The notes: generated from the letters alone by a model not told the origin. DNA of 64,000 bases from Bifidobacterium animalis subsp. animalis ATCC 25527 (GCF_000260715.1 NC_017834.1:1426001-1490000), one strand, 5' to 3'; positions 36,494 through 46,408 are shown, counted from the first letter of the stretch. A program made the numbers and translations.

Positions 36494-38152
36494 ATGAGTG
36501 AAGACGCGATCCGTCAATGGCTTATCGAATGCTTCGGACCAGTGCAGGGCGAACAGGCGTTCCAACAGCTGTCGATGTTGCCCGATGCGCTGCGCGAGCA
36601 GCTGATGAGCCAGGATCCCTCATCTCTTCCGAGCCCGGAACAGATGAAGCAGATGATGCAGATGTTCATGGGCGGCAACGCCTCGATGGGCTCCATGTTC
36701 GGCATGGGTGAACCGGGCAATGGGGCGCCAACCAATCCGGTCGGCTTCCATAGCGCCAAGGCAGGAGCCTCCGCGGACGACACCCAGAGCACAGCGCAGC
36801 CTCCTATGGCCGACGAAAACGCGGCCATCGACGTGAACATCGCGAAAACGATCGCCGGCCAATATGTCAACGGCGAAGACAGCGAGCAAGTGGTCACGGC
36901 GAGCGAAGGCGAGACGATGCGCCGGGCAATGAGCGAGGCGAATCTATGGCTCGACACCGCCACCGAATTCAACCCGGTGGACGGCGAAGCGAGTGCGCTC
37001 ACCCGTTCCAGCTGGCTCAACGGCACCATCGAGCAGTGGGCCAAGTTCGCCTCTCCGGTCGCCTCATCAATGGCCGATGCCATGAACGCCGTGATCAACG
37101 AGCGTCTTGGTGACCAGTTCGGAGGCGAGATCACCGGCATGTTCGCTGGGCCCATCCCGATTCCGATCCCGGAAAGCATGCGCGACCCGAAAAAGCTGAT
37201 GAAGCAATTGGCGAAGGCGACGTTCAGCATGCAGCTGGGCAATGCGGCCGGCGCGCTCTCCCACGAAGTGCGCGGTTCCTTCGACCAAGGCCTTGCCCTG
37301 CTGAAGAACCAGGCTGGCGGCCTTATCATGCAGAATGTGGAGGACTACGCGAAGTCGTTGGAGATCGACGCCGACGAGGTGACCACGTTCCTGGCGCTCC
37401 ACGAGGAGGCCTATGCACGCCTCTTCGCCACCGTGCCGTGGCTCATGCCAAGGTTCGAAGCGTTGTTGGGCAAGTATGCCCGCGGCATCGCCATCGATCT
37501 GGATGCAATGGAGGACGAGCTGCGCGACGTCGAGGGGCTCGACCCCGATTCACTGTCGAGTGCACTCAATCTCACGAATGTGGGCATGGGCGAAGACACT
37601 CCGGAGCAGAAGGACGCGATGCGGTCGCTTGAGACGCTGCTCGCCCTCGTGGAGGGATGGGTCGACTGCGTGATGTGGCGTGCCGGCATGGCGCATCTGC
37701 CCCATATCGAGCAGCTACGCGAGATGATGCGCCGCGAGCGCGCCGTCGGCGGACCGGCTGAACGGACGTTCGAAAATCTCATCGGCCTGCAGCTACGCCC
37801 CAAGCGCATGCGCGAGGCGGCCCAGCTGTGGGAGCGCGTCACCGCCGAGCAGGGCATCGAGGCACGTGACGCAATGTGGTCGCATCCCGACCTGTTGCCG
37901 GCACTTGAGCCGGAGGCCGATGCAACGGACATGGACGCAGATTCCGAAACAGTGCAGACGGCAACCGAACACGGAGACGACATCGATTGGGACGCCGAGC
38001 TGAGCAAGCTGCTCGACGAATCCGAAAACGGTACCGATGAGGGCGAATCCGCAGAGGATGCCGGTGATAGCAGCACCGAGAGCAAGCACGAATCCGGCGA
38101 TTCCGGTGACAATACCAGTGAAGACACGGATAGCGGCACTCCCGAGCAATAA
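36494..38152 (+). CDS. DUF2342/TIGR03624 zinc-dependent hydrolase-like protein
   Basis: 552 residues. An N-terminal Met/Gln-rich region (MKQMMQMFMGG, residues about 55-75) is followed by the actinobacterial DUF2342 domain, with QAGGLIMQNVEDYA, VTTFLALHEEAYARLFATVPWL (HEEAY at about 300 where the family has its HExxH-like site) and VEGWVDCVMWRAG. The last 100 residues are a very acidic Ser/Asp/Glu tail. The ATG at 36494 has GGAAGG in range. Activity has not been shown for most members. It is next to the convergent helicase gene, across a strong hairpin. Confidence 0.82.
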   Translation: MSEDAIRQWLIECFGPVQGEQAFQQLSMLPDALREQLMSQDPSSLPSPEQMKQMMQMFMGGNASMGSMFGMGEPGNGAPTNPVGFHSAKAGASADDTQSTAQPPMADENAAIDVNIAKTIAGQYVNGEDSEQVVTASEGETMRRAMSEANLWLDTATEFNPVDGEASALTRSSWLNGTIEQWAKFASPVASSMADAMNAVINERLGDQFGGEITGMFAGPIPIPIPESMRDPKKLMKQLAKATFSMQLGNAAGALSHEVRGSFDQGLALLKNQAGGLIMQNVEDYAKSLEIDADEVTTFLALHEEAYARLFATVPWLMPRFEALLGKYARGIAIDLDAMEDELRDVEGLDPDSLSSALNLTNVGMGEDTPEQKDAMRSLETLLALVEGWVDCVMWRAGMAHLPHIEQLREMMRRERAVGGPAERTFENLIGLQLRPKRMREAAQLWERVTAEQGIEARDAMWSHPDLLPALEPEADATDMDADSETVQTATEHGDDIDWDAELSKLLDESENGTDEGESAEDAGDSSTESKHESGDSGDNTSEDTDSGTPEQ

Positions 38153-38168
38153 TCCAACCTCATACATG

Positions 38169-38204
38169 AACGGGGCCTTCCACTGTAAGGTGGAAGGCCC
38201 CGTT
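38169..38204. terminator. Hairpin between convergent genes
   Basis: A 15-bp perfect stem (38169-38183 with 38190-38204, AACGGGGCC at its base) with a 6-base loop lies between the stops at 38152 and 38232. It has no long T-run, so it probably serves as a two-way terminator or end protector. Confidence 0.72.
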
Positions 38205-38231
38205 CGCATTAGTGTTGCCGAATTCACGCAC

Positions 38232-39821
38232 TTACTGCAGGAATCGGCTCAGACGCCGCACATAGGTGGTCTGCGAATCCGATCGTTTGGCGAACGACAG
38301 GTGGAGAGTGTCCTCCGCACGGGTCAGTGCCACGTACAGCACACGCCGTTCCTCCTCCACATTGCCGTCATCGCTTTGCGGCTTGTAGGGCAACAATCCC
38401 TCCGACAGGCCTATCACGAACACATGCTTGTATTCGAGGCCTTTGGCCGCATGGATCGTCGAGATTGTCACGCGTCCCTTCTCCACGCCAAGCTGCTCCA
38501 CCCCGGCATTCGATGTCTCCGCGGTCTCCTGCCGTGCCGTGCCGGCGAGCGCAGATGACTGCCAGTTCATGTTCCTGCGCAGCCGGTAGGGTATGTTCGC
38601 CTGTTTCAACGCCTGGGCGACAATGGTCTGTTGGCCGCCCACGCGCGTGAGCACCGCGCAGTCGCTCGCCTTGGCTCCCTGTGCGAGAATGCGCGAGATC
38701 TGCCGTGCGACCGCCTGGGCCTCCGCTTCGTCGGTCTCGTAAATGCGGCTCATCACGCGCGGGCCCGTTCCGCGCCCAGATTCGAGCCTGATGTAATCCT
38801 GACGTTGCGCGGAGCCGCCAAGTACCCGGTTCGCGTAGCCGACAATGGGTGAAACGGATCGGTAGTCGCGGTTCAACGCGATATCGGCGGTGAGCGGAGC
38901 GAACTCCTTGCCGAAATGCTCGAGATAGTAGCTGGTGGCTCCGGCGAACGAATAGATGGTCTGCGCGGGGTCGCCCACAACGCAGATGTTGCGGTTGCTT
39001 TCCAGCCAGCGCCTCATGAGCAGATGCTGCAATGGCGAGACGTCTTGGTATTCGTCGACGGTGAGCCAACCGATCTGCTTGCGGATGCGCTTGGCCACGT
39101 CGGGGAAGGCGTCGAGCACATGGCACGCCAGCAGCAGGATGTCGTTGAAATCAATCTCGAACCGGCCGTTCTTCTCCGCCTCGTACTGCTCATAGACGGT
39201 GGCGAACTGCCCGGGCTCAAGACCGGCCGGCGGTGTGCGGTGCGTCGCCGCGCACACGCGTGCATAGTTCTTCGCGGTGATCAGCGAGACCTTGCACCAA
39301 TCGATTTCGGCGCCCACCTCGTACACGGTCTGTTTCGGTTGCTCCTTCGGCTTGATTCCGTTGAAGCGATACAGCGCCTGGGCCACGAGGGAGCCCTTGT
39401 CTTCGGCGACGTCGGGGAAAGGCCCTTCGCATATATCGGGCCACACCTCGCGCATCTGACGCAATGCGGCCGAATGGAACGTGGATGCGCGCACTCCACG
39501 AGGCACTTGCAGTGCATCCAGGCGTCCGCGCATCTCGTTGGCTGCCTTCACCGAGAACGTCACTGCGAGCACCCGGGTGGGATCCCATGCCCCGCTCGCA
39601 CACGCGTATGCGATGCGCCGGGTGATCGTGCGGGTCTTGCCGGCGCCGGCGACCGCGATGATGCGCACGGGGCCGTCCACGGCCAACGCGGCCGATCGCT
39701 GGGTGTCATCGAGCGTGGCGAGAATGCGTTCGGGGTCAGCCATGTCCGTCTCGGCTGCGTCATGTGCGACGGTGTGTGCCTCACTGCCTGCGCCCTCTTC
39801 CGGCTGTGCTGTTTCGCTCAT
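38232..39821 (-). CDS. UvrD/Rep-family ATP-dependent DNA helicase
   Basis: 529 residues, shorter than UvrD or PcrA (over 700). SF1 motifs in order: Q motif (LDDTQRSAA), Walker A AVAGAGKTRT at about 57, motif Ia AVTFSVKAANEM, motif II VDEYQDVSPLQ at about 258, motif III VVGDPAQTIYSFAGA, motif IV ALNRDYRS, motif V TISTIHAAKGLEYKHVFV and motif VI EERRVLYVALTRA. The inserted 1B/2B domains are reduced. It resembles the actinobacterial UvrD2 group without the C-terminal HRDC. Start choice is open: ATG 39821 or ATG 39743 (MADPERIL). Confidence 0.92.
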   Translation of the reverse strand: MSETAQPEEGAGSEAHTVAHDAAETDMADPERILATLDDTQRSAALAVDGPVRIIAVAGAGKTRTITRRIAYACASGAWDPTRVLAVTFSVKAANEMRGRLDALQVPRGVRASTFHSAALRQMREVWPDICEGPFPDVAEDKGSLVAQALYRFNGIKPKEQPKQTVYEVGAEIDWCKVSLITAKNYARVCAATHRTPPAGLEPGQFATVYEQYEAEKNGRFEIDFNDILLLACHVLDAFPDVAKRIRKQIGWLTVDEYQDVSPLQHLLMRRWLESNRNICVVGDPAQTIYSFAGATSYYLEHFGKEFAPLTADIALNRDYRSVSPIVGYANRVLGGSAQRQDYIRLESGRGTGPRVMSRIYETDEAEAQAVARQISRILAQGAKASDCAVLTRVGGQQTIVAQALKQANIPYRLRRNMNWQSSALAGTARQETAETSNAGVEQLGVEKGRVTISTIHAAKGLEYKHVFVIGLSEGLLPYKPQSDDGNVEEERRVLYVALTRAEDTLHLSFAKRSDSQTTYVRRLSRFLQ

Positions 39822-39966
39822 GCCGCCATTGTGCCACGGGAGCGCCGAAAGTTGTAGCAGGCGTGTGGCCCAGAGGAGCGCATACGCGGTGTGCCGCTCC
39901 GTTCACAACGAACGTAAAGCGTTGCAATCATTGGATTTTGTACCGTGCGCATGCCATGATTGCACT

Positions 39967-41472
39967 GTGAGTGAGCGAAGCAATCTGAAGTTGGCGGCAT
40001 TGGCATCTGCCACGATGCCGAACGTGTCCGTGGCGGGGGTTCGCGATAGCGAGCAGGATAACGACACCGACCGTGCGGTCGGCATTGAGCAGGCCGTGGT
40101 GCAGGATATGCGCGGGCGTCTGTTCAATGTGTACGCGGCATACGATCCGCGCGGCAAGAAGCGGCTCCATGCCCGTGGGCGTGCCGCGGCCGTGGTCGAC
40201 CGCTCACGTGAATTCGCAGGCCTTGGGTTCGGCACCGAGCATGTGCTCGCATTCCATGCGGGCAAGGACGGTCCTGAAGACGCGGCCGTGCTCATCACGA
40301 CGCATCCGGACGGCGTCGCACGCTCCCTTGAGCTGCTGACCATAGACGACTGTTCGAGTTTCGGTACCGCGCTCGGCGCGATCCATCGTCTGCGCCCGAA
40401 TTTCATCACCGATGCACATTACCCGGTGTTCACCACCGGCCAGATCCATGCGCAGCTCACCGCGTGGATCAAACGGCTGCGGCAGGCAGGCCATGTTCCT
40501 CAGGAGATTACGAGCCGCTGGGGTGCCATCATGGAGACCGAGGGACTGTGGTCGTTCTCCACACGTCCGGTGCACGGCGGTTTCTCCGACGGCGATCTGA
40601 TCTATTCGGGTTCCTCGATCACGGCGATCACGAACTGGCAGGACATGCAGATCAACGATCCGGCCCGCGATCTGGCATGGGTGTTCGCCAAGCTCGACGA
40701 GACGCATCGCAACGCCGTGATCACCGCGTACGGCCGGGTGTTGGGCAATCGACTCGACGATCTGATCATGCTGCGTGCGAATCTGTGGGTGCAGATGGAG
40801 CAGGTGGGCGATTTCATCAAGGCGCTCAATGCCGGCGACAACGACCGCATCATGGAGTTCAAGGCACAGGTGGACAGGCTCGCCCACAAACTCGGCGTCT
40901 CCGCCCGCGCCGCGCACACCGCTCGCCCGACCTCCGGTGCCGCGGCGGCTCCGGGCAACGCACCGAGCACCGTCACCGTGAACACGCTGCTGCGTGAGAA
41001 TCCTCGTACTGCGGCACCGACGAACGCCTCGGGCTTCCCGGATGATTCTACCAACGAGACCGATGTCACCGGTTCGCGCTCCTATTCGCAGGTCGTGGAT
41101 GACCGCACGAACTCGCATCCGGTGGCTGCCGTGGACGATTCGACGAACGATTCGCCCGTGCTTTCTAGCGAAACCGTGATCATAGGCATCAACGACAGCT
41201 CCTCGCGTGGCACGCAGATCGTACGCGAAGAGGACTTCCACTATGCCGACGACGATACGATCGGCGACCGCACCGATTCCACCGCCTCCTCCGTGGCCGC
41301 GAGCCGCTCCGATGCCGAGACGACGGTGATTCCGCTGCTCGAGCGTGAGGAGCGCGCGATGCGCGACGCCCGCGCCGGTCTGGAAGGCACGCAGGGTCCG
41401 GATTCGCAGACGGGCACGCAGGCCGTCTCGGCCGACGGGTCGTCCGACGCCCTCGACCGTACGAAAGGCTGA
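39967..41472 (+). CDS. APH-fold phosphotransferase-like protein, active site degenerate
   Basis: 501 residues from a GTG at 39967. Residues about 1-310 follow the aminoglycoside/macrolide phosphotransferase fold, but the catalytic loop expected as HGDLHPGN reads HGGFSDGDLIY (about 203) and the metal-binding IDW reads TNW, followed by the usual DPARDLAWVF. The catalytic Asp and metal Asp both appear lost or moved, so it may be a pseudokinase. The last 170 residues are low-complexity, rich in Asp, Ser and Thr. No ribosome site is evident. It is next to the DUF3107 gene, which begins 117 bases downstream. Confidence 0.7.
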   Translation: MSERSNLKLAALASATMPNVSVAGVRDSEQDNDTDRAVGIEQAVVQDMRGRLFNVYAAYDPRGKKRLHARGRAAAVVDRSREFAGLGFGTEHVLAFHAGKDGPEDAAVLITTHPDGVARSLELLTIDDCSSFGTALGAIHRLRPNFITDAHYPVFTTGQIHAQLTAWIKRLRQAGHVPQEITSRWGAIMETEGLWSFSTRPVHGGFSDGDLIYSGSSITAITNWQDMQINDPARDLAWVFAKLDETHRNAVITAYGRVLGNRLDDLIMLRANLWVQMEQVGDFIKALNAGDNDRIMEFKAQVDRLAHKLGVSARAAHTARPTSGAAAAPGNAPSTVTVNTLLRENPRTAAPTNASGFPDDSTNETDVTGSRSYSQVVDDRTNSHPVAAVDDSTNDSPVLSSETVIIGINDSSSRGTQIVREEDFHYADDDTIGDRTDSTASSVAASRSDAETTVIPLLEREERAMRDARAGLEGTQGPDSQTGTQAVSADGSSDALDRTKG

Positions 41473-41589
41473 GGGCAGGCCATTCGCGTTCGGCTGCCGG
41501 GAATCTGAAATAACTGGCGAGCAATGCGATTGTATATAACGTAGCTGTTTGCAGCGGAAGGCAACCGCCGCATATCGAAAGGACTCGAA

Positions 41590-41817
41590 ATGGACATTGA
41601 AATCGGCATCCAGAACGTCGCCCGCACCGTCACCTTCACCACCGACGAGGCCGCGGAGACCGTCACCGCCACCATCGACCGTGCGTTGGAGGAACACAAG
41701 CCGGTCGTACTCACCGACAACAAGGATCGCCGCATCGTCGTGCCGGCGGATTCGCTCGGGTACGTGATCGTCGGCTCCGAACAGCGTCACACCGTCGGTT
41801 TCGGCAATCTCGGCTGA
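41590..41817 (+). CDS. DUF3107-family small protein
   Basis: 75 residues. MDIEIGIQNVARTVTFTTDE and IVVPADSLGYVIVG, with a C-terminal RHTVGFG, match the short actinobacterial DUF3107 family; function unknown. The ATG at 41590 has GAAAGGA upstream, and TATATAAC near 41531 could be a promoter element. A strong terminator follows. Confidence 0.88.
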   Translation: MDIEIGIQNVARTVTFTTDEAAETVTATIDRALEEHKPVVLTDNKDRRIVVPADSLGYVIVGSEQRHTVGFGNLG

Positions 41818-41840
41818 TTCGTGGGCTTCGGCATTCGCAA

Positions 41841-41887
41841 TGCGTGGGCCGGACGGTTCCTCCCGAACCGTCCGGCCCACGCATTTC
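41841..41887 (+). terminator. Rho-independent terminator after DUF3107 gene
   Basis: An 18-bp perfect GC-rich stem (41841-41858 with 41866-41883) is followed by TTTC. It starts 23 bases after the stop. Confidence 0.88.
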
Positions 41888-41903
41888 AAGCCAAGAGGAG
41901 GCA

Positions 41904-41960
41904 GTGCTCAACGGCATAACGGTAGCTCAGTGACACAGCGATAGCTCAACGACACAGCGG
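41904..41960. repeat. Three 19-bp tandem repeats over the PHP gene stop
   Basis: TAGCTCAGTGACACAGCGA (41923-41941) and TAGCTCAACGACACAGCGG (41942-41960) differ at three positions; 41904-41922 is a weaker third copy. The last copy contains the stop codon of the PHP gene (41946-41948). Confidence 0.7.
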
Positions 41961-42830
41961 AATCGCAGCGCGCCGCACGATCTCGGCCACGGTGGCGTCA
42001 TCGGTGAGATTCTCACCGAGCGCGTTCGGCTTGCCCGCCCCATGCCAGTCCGAGCCTCCGGTGACGAGCAGGTGGTACCGCTGTGCCAATGCAAGCAGGC
42101 GCGCACGCTGACCCTCGGGATTGCCACGGTGCCACACCTCAAGACCGTCAAGCCCCTCATCGGCGAGGCGTGCAATCTGTTCGTCGGAAAGCAGCACGCG
42201 ATTGCGGCTCGGATCGGCCGCATGCGCGATCACCGAGACACCGCCGGCGCCCTCCACCGCACGCACCACCTCTCTTGTGGATGGCGACGGCGTGGGAATG
42301 TAGTATTTGCTGTGCGTGCTCACCGCATCGGTGAACGCCTCGTTGCGGTTCGCGTACACGCCTGCGGCCACGAGCGCGTCGGCGATGTGCGGGCGTCCGA
42401 TCGTCGTGCGCGAGCCCTCCTTGGTCTGTTCGAGCACGCTCTGCCAGGAGATCGGGTAATCCTTGGCAAGCAGTGCGACCATCTTCTTCGTGCGCTCCAC
42501 ACGCGAGCGCCGTGTCTTCTCGAACAGGTCGCAGATATGCCTGTTGCGTGGATCGTAGAGATAGGCGAGCATGTGCACGGAGACATTGCCATCCTGCGCG
42601 GTGATTTCCGTACCGCGCATCAGCGGCAGATGGAGGTCGTGCGACGCCTGCCCGGCCTCCTCCCATCCGGCGGTCGTATCGTGGTCGGCGATTGCCACAC
42701 CATGCAAGCCGAGCGACTTCGCCTCCTGAACCATTTCACGCGGCGTGCGCGTGCCATCCGAGAACACGGTATGGCAATGCAGATCCCAGCCCTCCTGCGG
42801 CGGTCTCGTTGGCATGACATATTCACTCAT
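41946..42830 (-). CDS. PHP-domain phosphoesterase
   Basis: 294 residues from the ATG at 42830. A metal-dependent PHP barrel: WDLHCHTVFSDGTRTP, ADHDTTAGWEEA, RGTEITA, GRPHIADALV, SVIAHAADPSRNR and TGGSDWHG supply the metal His and Asp residues. Relatives (YciV/RnaAM type) act on 3',5'-nucleotide phosphates or 5' ends of short RNA; the true substrate here is not shown. An alternative GTG start at 42860 would add ten residues. Confidence 0.87.
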   Translation of the reverse strand: MSEYVMPTRPPQEGWDLHCHTVFSDGTRTPREMVQEAKSLGLHGVAIADHDTTAGWEEAGQASHDLHLPLMRGTEITAQDGNVSVHMLAYLYDPRNRHICDLFEKTRRSRVERTKKMVALLAKDYPISWQSVLEQTKEGSRTTIGRPHIADALVAAGVYANRNEAFTDAVSTHSKYYIPTPSPSTREVVRAVEGAGGVSVIAHAADPSRNRVLLSDEQIARLADEGLDGLEVWHRGNPEGQRARLLALAQRYHLLVTGGSDWHGAGKPNALGENLTDDATVAEIVRRAAIPLCR

Positions 42831-43007
42831 GATTCCATCGTAAACGAATGTAACCGCCACATGTGCAGATTTTGAGATTCTGACCGGTATTTTCTCCCAG
42901 AATGCGCACTTGTGCCCCGACGTTCAGGTTGCATACGGTATCGTGAACGCCAGAAACGTATTCGCCCGGCGGCATGAACGAATGCCCCGCGCAGACTGGA
43001 GGATCAT

Positions 43008-43676
43008 ATGGCACACCACACGGAACAGCTGTCCCAACCACAGTCATCGTCGATTTCCACCGACCTTCAACCGCATGGTTGGCGCAATGGGGCCACATGG
43101 ACCTATCTGGTCATGCTGCTCGCCTCGGGCGTGGCATTGCTGGTCTCCTTCGTGCTGTCGGCGGAGACGCTGCAGATGGCCAGGCACCCGGGTCAGTCGC
43201 TTGGATGCGATGTGAACGCCGTGCTCTCCTGTTCCACCGTGGCACAGGCTTGGCAATCGGAAATCGTCAAATTCGGCGAGTTGAGCTTCCCGAACGCGTT
43301 CTTCGGCATCGCCGCGGAATCGGTGTTCGTCACCATCGCCGTGATCGGCATGGCCCGTATGACCATGCCGAAATGGTTCGCAACCTGTACATGGTTCGGC
43401 TCGTTGGCCGCACTGGCATACTCGTACTGGCTCACGTCGCAGTCGTTGTTCGTCATCAACGCACTGTGCCCATGGTGCCTGGTGCTCATGTTCGCCACGA
43501 CCATCCAGTTCATGGCGGTCTCGCACGCCACCGTGACCGTGCAGCATCTGCCGCCGCATGCGCCCTCGCTGTGCACCTACTACCGCCTCAACATCGATCT
43601 CATGGTCGATGCAGTGTGGATCGTGGCGCTCATCACGCTGATCCTCGTCAAAGACGGCGCGATGCTGTTCCGCTGA
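43008..43676 (+). CDS. Vitamin K epoxide reductase family protein
   Basis: 222 residues with four or five membrane segments. It carries the VKOR Cys set: GCDVNAVLSCSTVAQ (loop pair) and NALCPWCLVLMF (CxxC redox centre). Bacterial VKOR reoxidises DsbA-like proteins and passes electrons to quinone, so it should drive disulfide formation outside the membrane. No dsbA-like gene is adjacent. The ATG at 43008 has TGGAGGA four bases upstream. Confidence 0.93.
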   Translation: MAHHTEQLSQPQSSSISTDLQPHGWRNGATWTYLVMLLASGVALLVSFVLSAETLQMARHPGQSLGCDVNAVLSCSTVAQAWQSEIVKFGELSFPNAFFGIAAESVFVTIAVIGMARMTMPKWFATCTWFGSLAALAYSYWLTSQSLFVINALCPWCLVLMFATTIQFMAVSHATVTVQHLPPHAPSLCTYYRLNIDLMVDAVWIVALITLILVKDGAMLFR

Positions 43677-43699
43677 GATGGTGGGTGTCGTGCGCCGGC

Positions 43700-44602
43700 C
43701 TACTGCAGGAGCCTGAACTCGGCGGTGAGCGCGGCGGCGCCGGTGAGCATCACCGAGTCATCGGTCACATCGACGCGCACGATACCGCCGGGGATGCGGA
43801 TGCGCCAGTGGTCGATCTGCGTCTTCGCACGCAGCACGATCGCCGTTGCACACAGGCCGGTTCCGCATGCCATCGTCTCACCGCAGCCGCGTTCGTATAC
43901 GCGCATTGAGGCGTCGCCCAGATCACGCTCGGTGTCGAGGTTGTCGATGCGCGCGAACTCCACGTTCTGCCCGTTCGGCAGTTCTGGACTCACCTGGGGG
44001 GCACGGGTCAGATCGAGTTCGCCCAATACCGGCAGCGTCGAATAGGCGTCCTCCACCACGGTCACCACATGCGGGTTGCCCATGTCGACGAACGTTCCTT
44101 TGCCTGAACCGGTGTCACCCGGAATCGTGACGGTGTATTCGTCCTTCACCCCCATCGACCACGAGCCCATGTCCACACGCCACAATTGGCGGCCCAATTC
44201 GGGGTTGTCCGGCATGCGCGTGATGCGCTTGACTCCGGCGCGCGTGCCGAGCTTGAACGCATCACCCTCCTCAAGCTTCAGCATTCCCTGCTGCACGAGG
44301 AACTGCGCGGTGGCACGCGTGCCGTTGCCGCACATCTCGGCAAGCGTGCCGTCGGCGTTGCGGTAGTCCATGAACCACTCCACGCCCTCCTTGCGCATCT
44401 CCTGGGCATCGTGGCCGTCCAGATCGGCCACATGCCCCGGGTGCGTGATGCGGATCAGGCCGTCGGCACCGATGCCGAAATGACGGTCGCACAATTGGAT
44501 GATGTCCTGCTTCTGTGGCGCGTGTTCCCCACTGCGGTCGGCATACATCACGAAATCGTTGCCGGTGCCCTGCGCCTTGATCATATGTTCTGGCAAACTC
44601 AT
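43700..44602 (-). CDS. dapF: Diaminopimelate epimerase
   Basis: Turns LL-DAP into meso-DAP, used for lysine. 300 residues from the ATG at 44602. The catalytic Cys pair is in EMCGNGTRATAQ and in GCGETMACGTGLCAT; GTGNDFVMYAD is the N-terminal signature. No ribosome site is present, but TAGAGT (44610-44615, minus strand) ends seven bases before the ATG, pointing to a leaderless mRNA; an inner ATG (MIKAQGTGNDF) is possible. Convergent with the VKOR gene and divergent from murI, another wall-precursor gene. Confidence 0.95.
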   Translation of the reverse strand: MSLPEHMIKAQGTGNDFVMYADRSGEHAPQKQDIIQLCDRHFGIGADGLIRITHPGHVADLDGHDAQEMRKEGVEWFMDYRNADGTLAEMCGNGTRATAQFLVQQGMLKLEEGDAFKLGTRAGVKRITRMPDNPELGRQLWRVDMGSWSMGVKDEYTVTIPGDTGSGKGTFVDMGNPHVVTVVEDAYSTLPVLGELDLTRAPQVSPELPNGQNVEFARIDNLDTERDLGDASMRVYERGCGETMACGTGLCATAIVLRAKTQIDHWRIRIPGGIVRVDVTDDSVMLTGAAALTAEFRLLQ

Positions 44603-44724
44603 ATCGCCCACTCTACCGCAACCGGCGCTGAGATGTACATATACGCGTAGCGAAGCGGGGAATACGCGCAGGTCTGTAGACTGGAGACTTGCAATATCAC
44701 CCGCATGCAGGAAAAGAGACTCCC

Positions 44725-45501
44725 ATGACCTCCAGCGCACCGGTAGGCGTGTTCGATTCCGGGCTCGGCGGCATCTCCGTGGTCAGGCAGATTCGAACGG
44801 ATCTGCCTCATGAGCGAATCCTCTATTTCGGCGACTCGGCGAACGCTCCATACGGCACAAAGACTCCCGAGCAGGTGCGCGACCTCTCGTTCCGCATTGT
44901 CGAGGATTTCGTCGAACAGGGTGTCAAGGCGGTCGTCATCGCCTGCAACACGGCCACGTCGAGTGCCGTGCAGAAACTGCGGGAGCACTATGACATTCCG
45001 ATTATCGGCATGGAACCGGCGCTCAAGGTGGCCTGCGACCGCGGGCATGGCGAACGCCAGAGCGTCATCGTCGCCGCCACCCCGCTCACATTGCGCGAGC
45101 GGAAGTTCGCCGCGCTCATGCATCGTTTCGAGGATGCACACACCATTCATAAGCAGCCGTGCCCACGTCTCGTCGAAATCGTGGAGCGCGGAGAGCTCGA
45201 CGACCACGACCTCGTCATGCGCACGCTGCACGATTATTTTGACCAGTACGACCTCGCCCACACCGACTCGGTGGTGCTCGGCTGCACGCATTTCGTGTTC
45301 TACCGGGACTATTTCCGCGAGTTGCTGCCGAACAATGTCGCGATCATCGATGGCAACGAGGGCACTGCACGCCATCTGGAGGTCGTGCTCGAATCCCTCG
45401 GCAAACTCGCCCCCGAGGAACAGGACGGTAGCGTTATCCTGCGCAATTCCGACCCAGGCGAGCGCATAGCCGAACTCGCGCAGCAACTGCTGGAGAGGTA
45501 G
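44725..45501 (+). CDS. murI: Glutamate racemase
   Basis: Supplies D-glutamate for peptidoglycan. 258 residues from the ATG at 44725. [29 protein letters not shown], the first catalytic Cys in [11 protein letters not shown] and the second in [10 protein letters not shown] are all present. The frame runs further upstream, but the predicted promoter (TAGACT near 44676) lies there. Divergent from dapF by 122 bases. The patatin-like gene follows after 49 bases. Confidence 0.96.
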   Translation: MTSSAPVGVFDSGLGGISVVRQIRTDLPHERILYFGDSANAPYGTKTPEQVRDLSFRIVEDFVEQGVKAVVIACNTATSSAVQKLREHYDIPIIGMEPALKVACDRGHGERQSVIVAATPLTLRERKFAALMHRFEDAHTIHKQPCPRLVEIVERGELDDHDLVMRTLHDYFDQYDLAHTDSVVLGCTHFVFYRDYFRELLPNNVAIIDGNEGTARHLEVVLESLGKLAPEEQDGSVILRNSDPGERIAELAQQLLER

Positions 45502-45550
45502 TCTGCAGCCATTCCCGTAAGACCCAAGCAGATCAGATGAGGAGACCCGT

Positions 45551-46408
45551 ATGACCCACACCGCACACACTACCGGAATCATTGACGTCGGCGGCGGCTT
45601 CCGCGCCATCTTCGGGGCCGGTGTCGAAGACCGCTGCCTCGAGGATGGCGTCGGTTTCGACCACTGCTACGGCATCTCGGCGGGGTCTGCGAATCTGGCA
45701 TCATATTTGGCGCGGCAGCAGGGCCGCGCGCACACGTTCTACACGCAGTATGCGTTCCGGAAGGAATATGCGAGCATGGAGAACTACATCACGAAGCGCA
45801 ACTTCTGCGATCTCGACTACGTGTACGGCACGCTGAGCAACAGCGACGGCGAGAATCCGTTGGATTACGCCGCGTTCAGCGACAATCCGGCGACCTTCAC
45901 CGTCGTGGCGGCAAACGGCGAGGACGGCTCGTCGCGCTATTTCGACAAATCGGACATGCGACAGGACGACTACACGATACTCAAGGCGAGTTCCGCAGTG
46001 CCGCTGGCATGCCAGCCGGTGGTGATCGACAACGTCCCGTACTTCGACGGTGGCATCGCGGACCCGATTCCGGTGCAACAGGCCATTGACGACGGCTGCG
46101 ACCGCATCGTCGTCGTGCTCACACGCCCGGTGGACGTGGCCCGCGAACAGCAGAAGGACGTCGCGCCGGCACGCATTCTCAAACGGCACCATCCCGCCGC
46201 AGCCGAACGTCTGCTCAACCGCTACTGCACGTACAACGACGAGGTCGCGCTCGCCAGGCGGTACGAGCAGGAGGGCAAGGTGCTCATCCTCTCCCCCGAA
46301 AGCCTGTACGGGCTCTCGACCATGTCGAAGACCTTCGAAGGCCTTGAGCGCATGTACCGCGCAGGCTACGCCCAGGCAGCGCGGATTCGCGAGTTTCTCG
46401 ACTCCTGA
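45551..46408 (+). CDS. Patatin-like phospholipase
   Basis: 285 residues; a cytoplasmic acyl hydrolase of the patatin/YjjU type. GIIDVGGGFRAIFGAGVEDR forms the oxyanion region, the nucleophile Ser is in GISAGSANLA (about residue 43) and the Asp partner in YFDGGIADPIP. Substrate unknown; membrane phospholipids or acylglycerols are usual. GAGGAG lies upstream of the ATG at 45551. Just after the stop comes the 62-base palindrome. Confidence 0.9.
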   Translation: MTHTAHTTGIIDVGGGFRAIFGAGVEDRCLEDGVGFDHCYGISAGSANLASYLARQQGRAHTFYTQYAFRKEYASMENYITKRNFCDLDYVYGTLSNSDGENPLDYAAFSDNPATFTVVAANGEDGSSRYFDKSDMRQDDYTILKASSAVPLACQPVVIDNVPYFDGGIADPIPVQQAIDDGCDRIVVVLTRPVDVAREQQKDVAPARILKRHHPAAAERLLNRYCTYNDEVALARRYEQEGKVLILSPESLYGLSTMSKTFEGLERMYRAGYAQAARIREFLDS

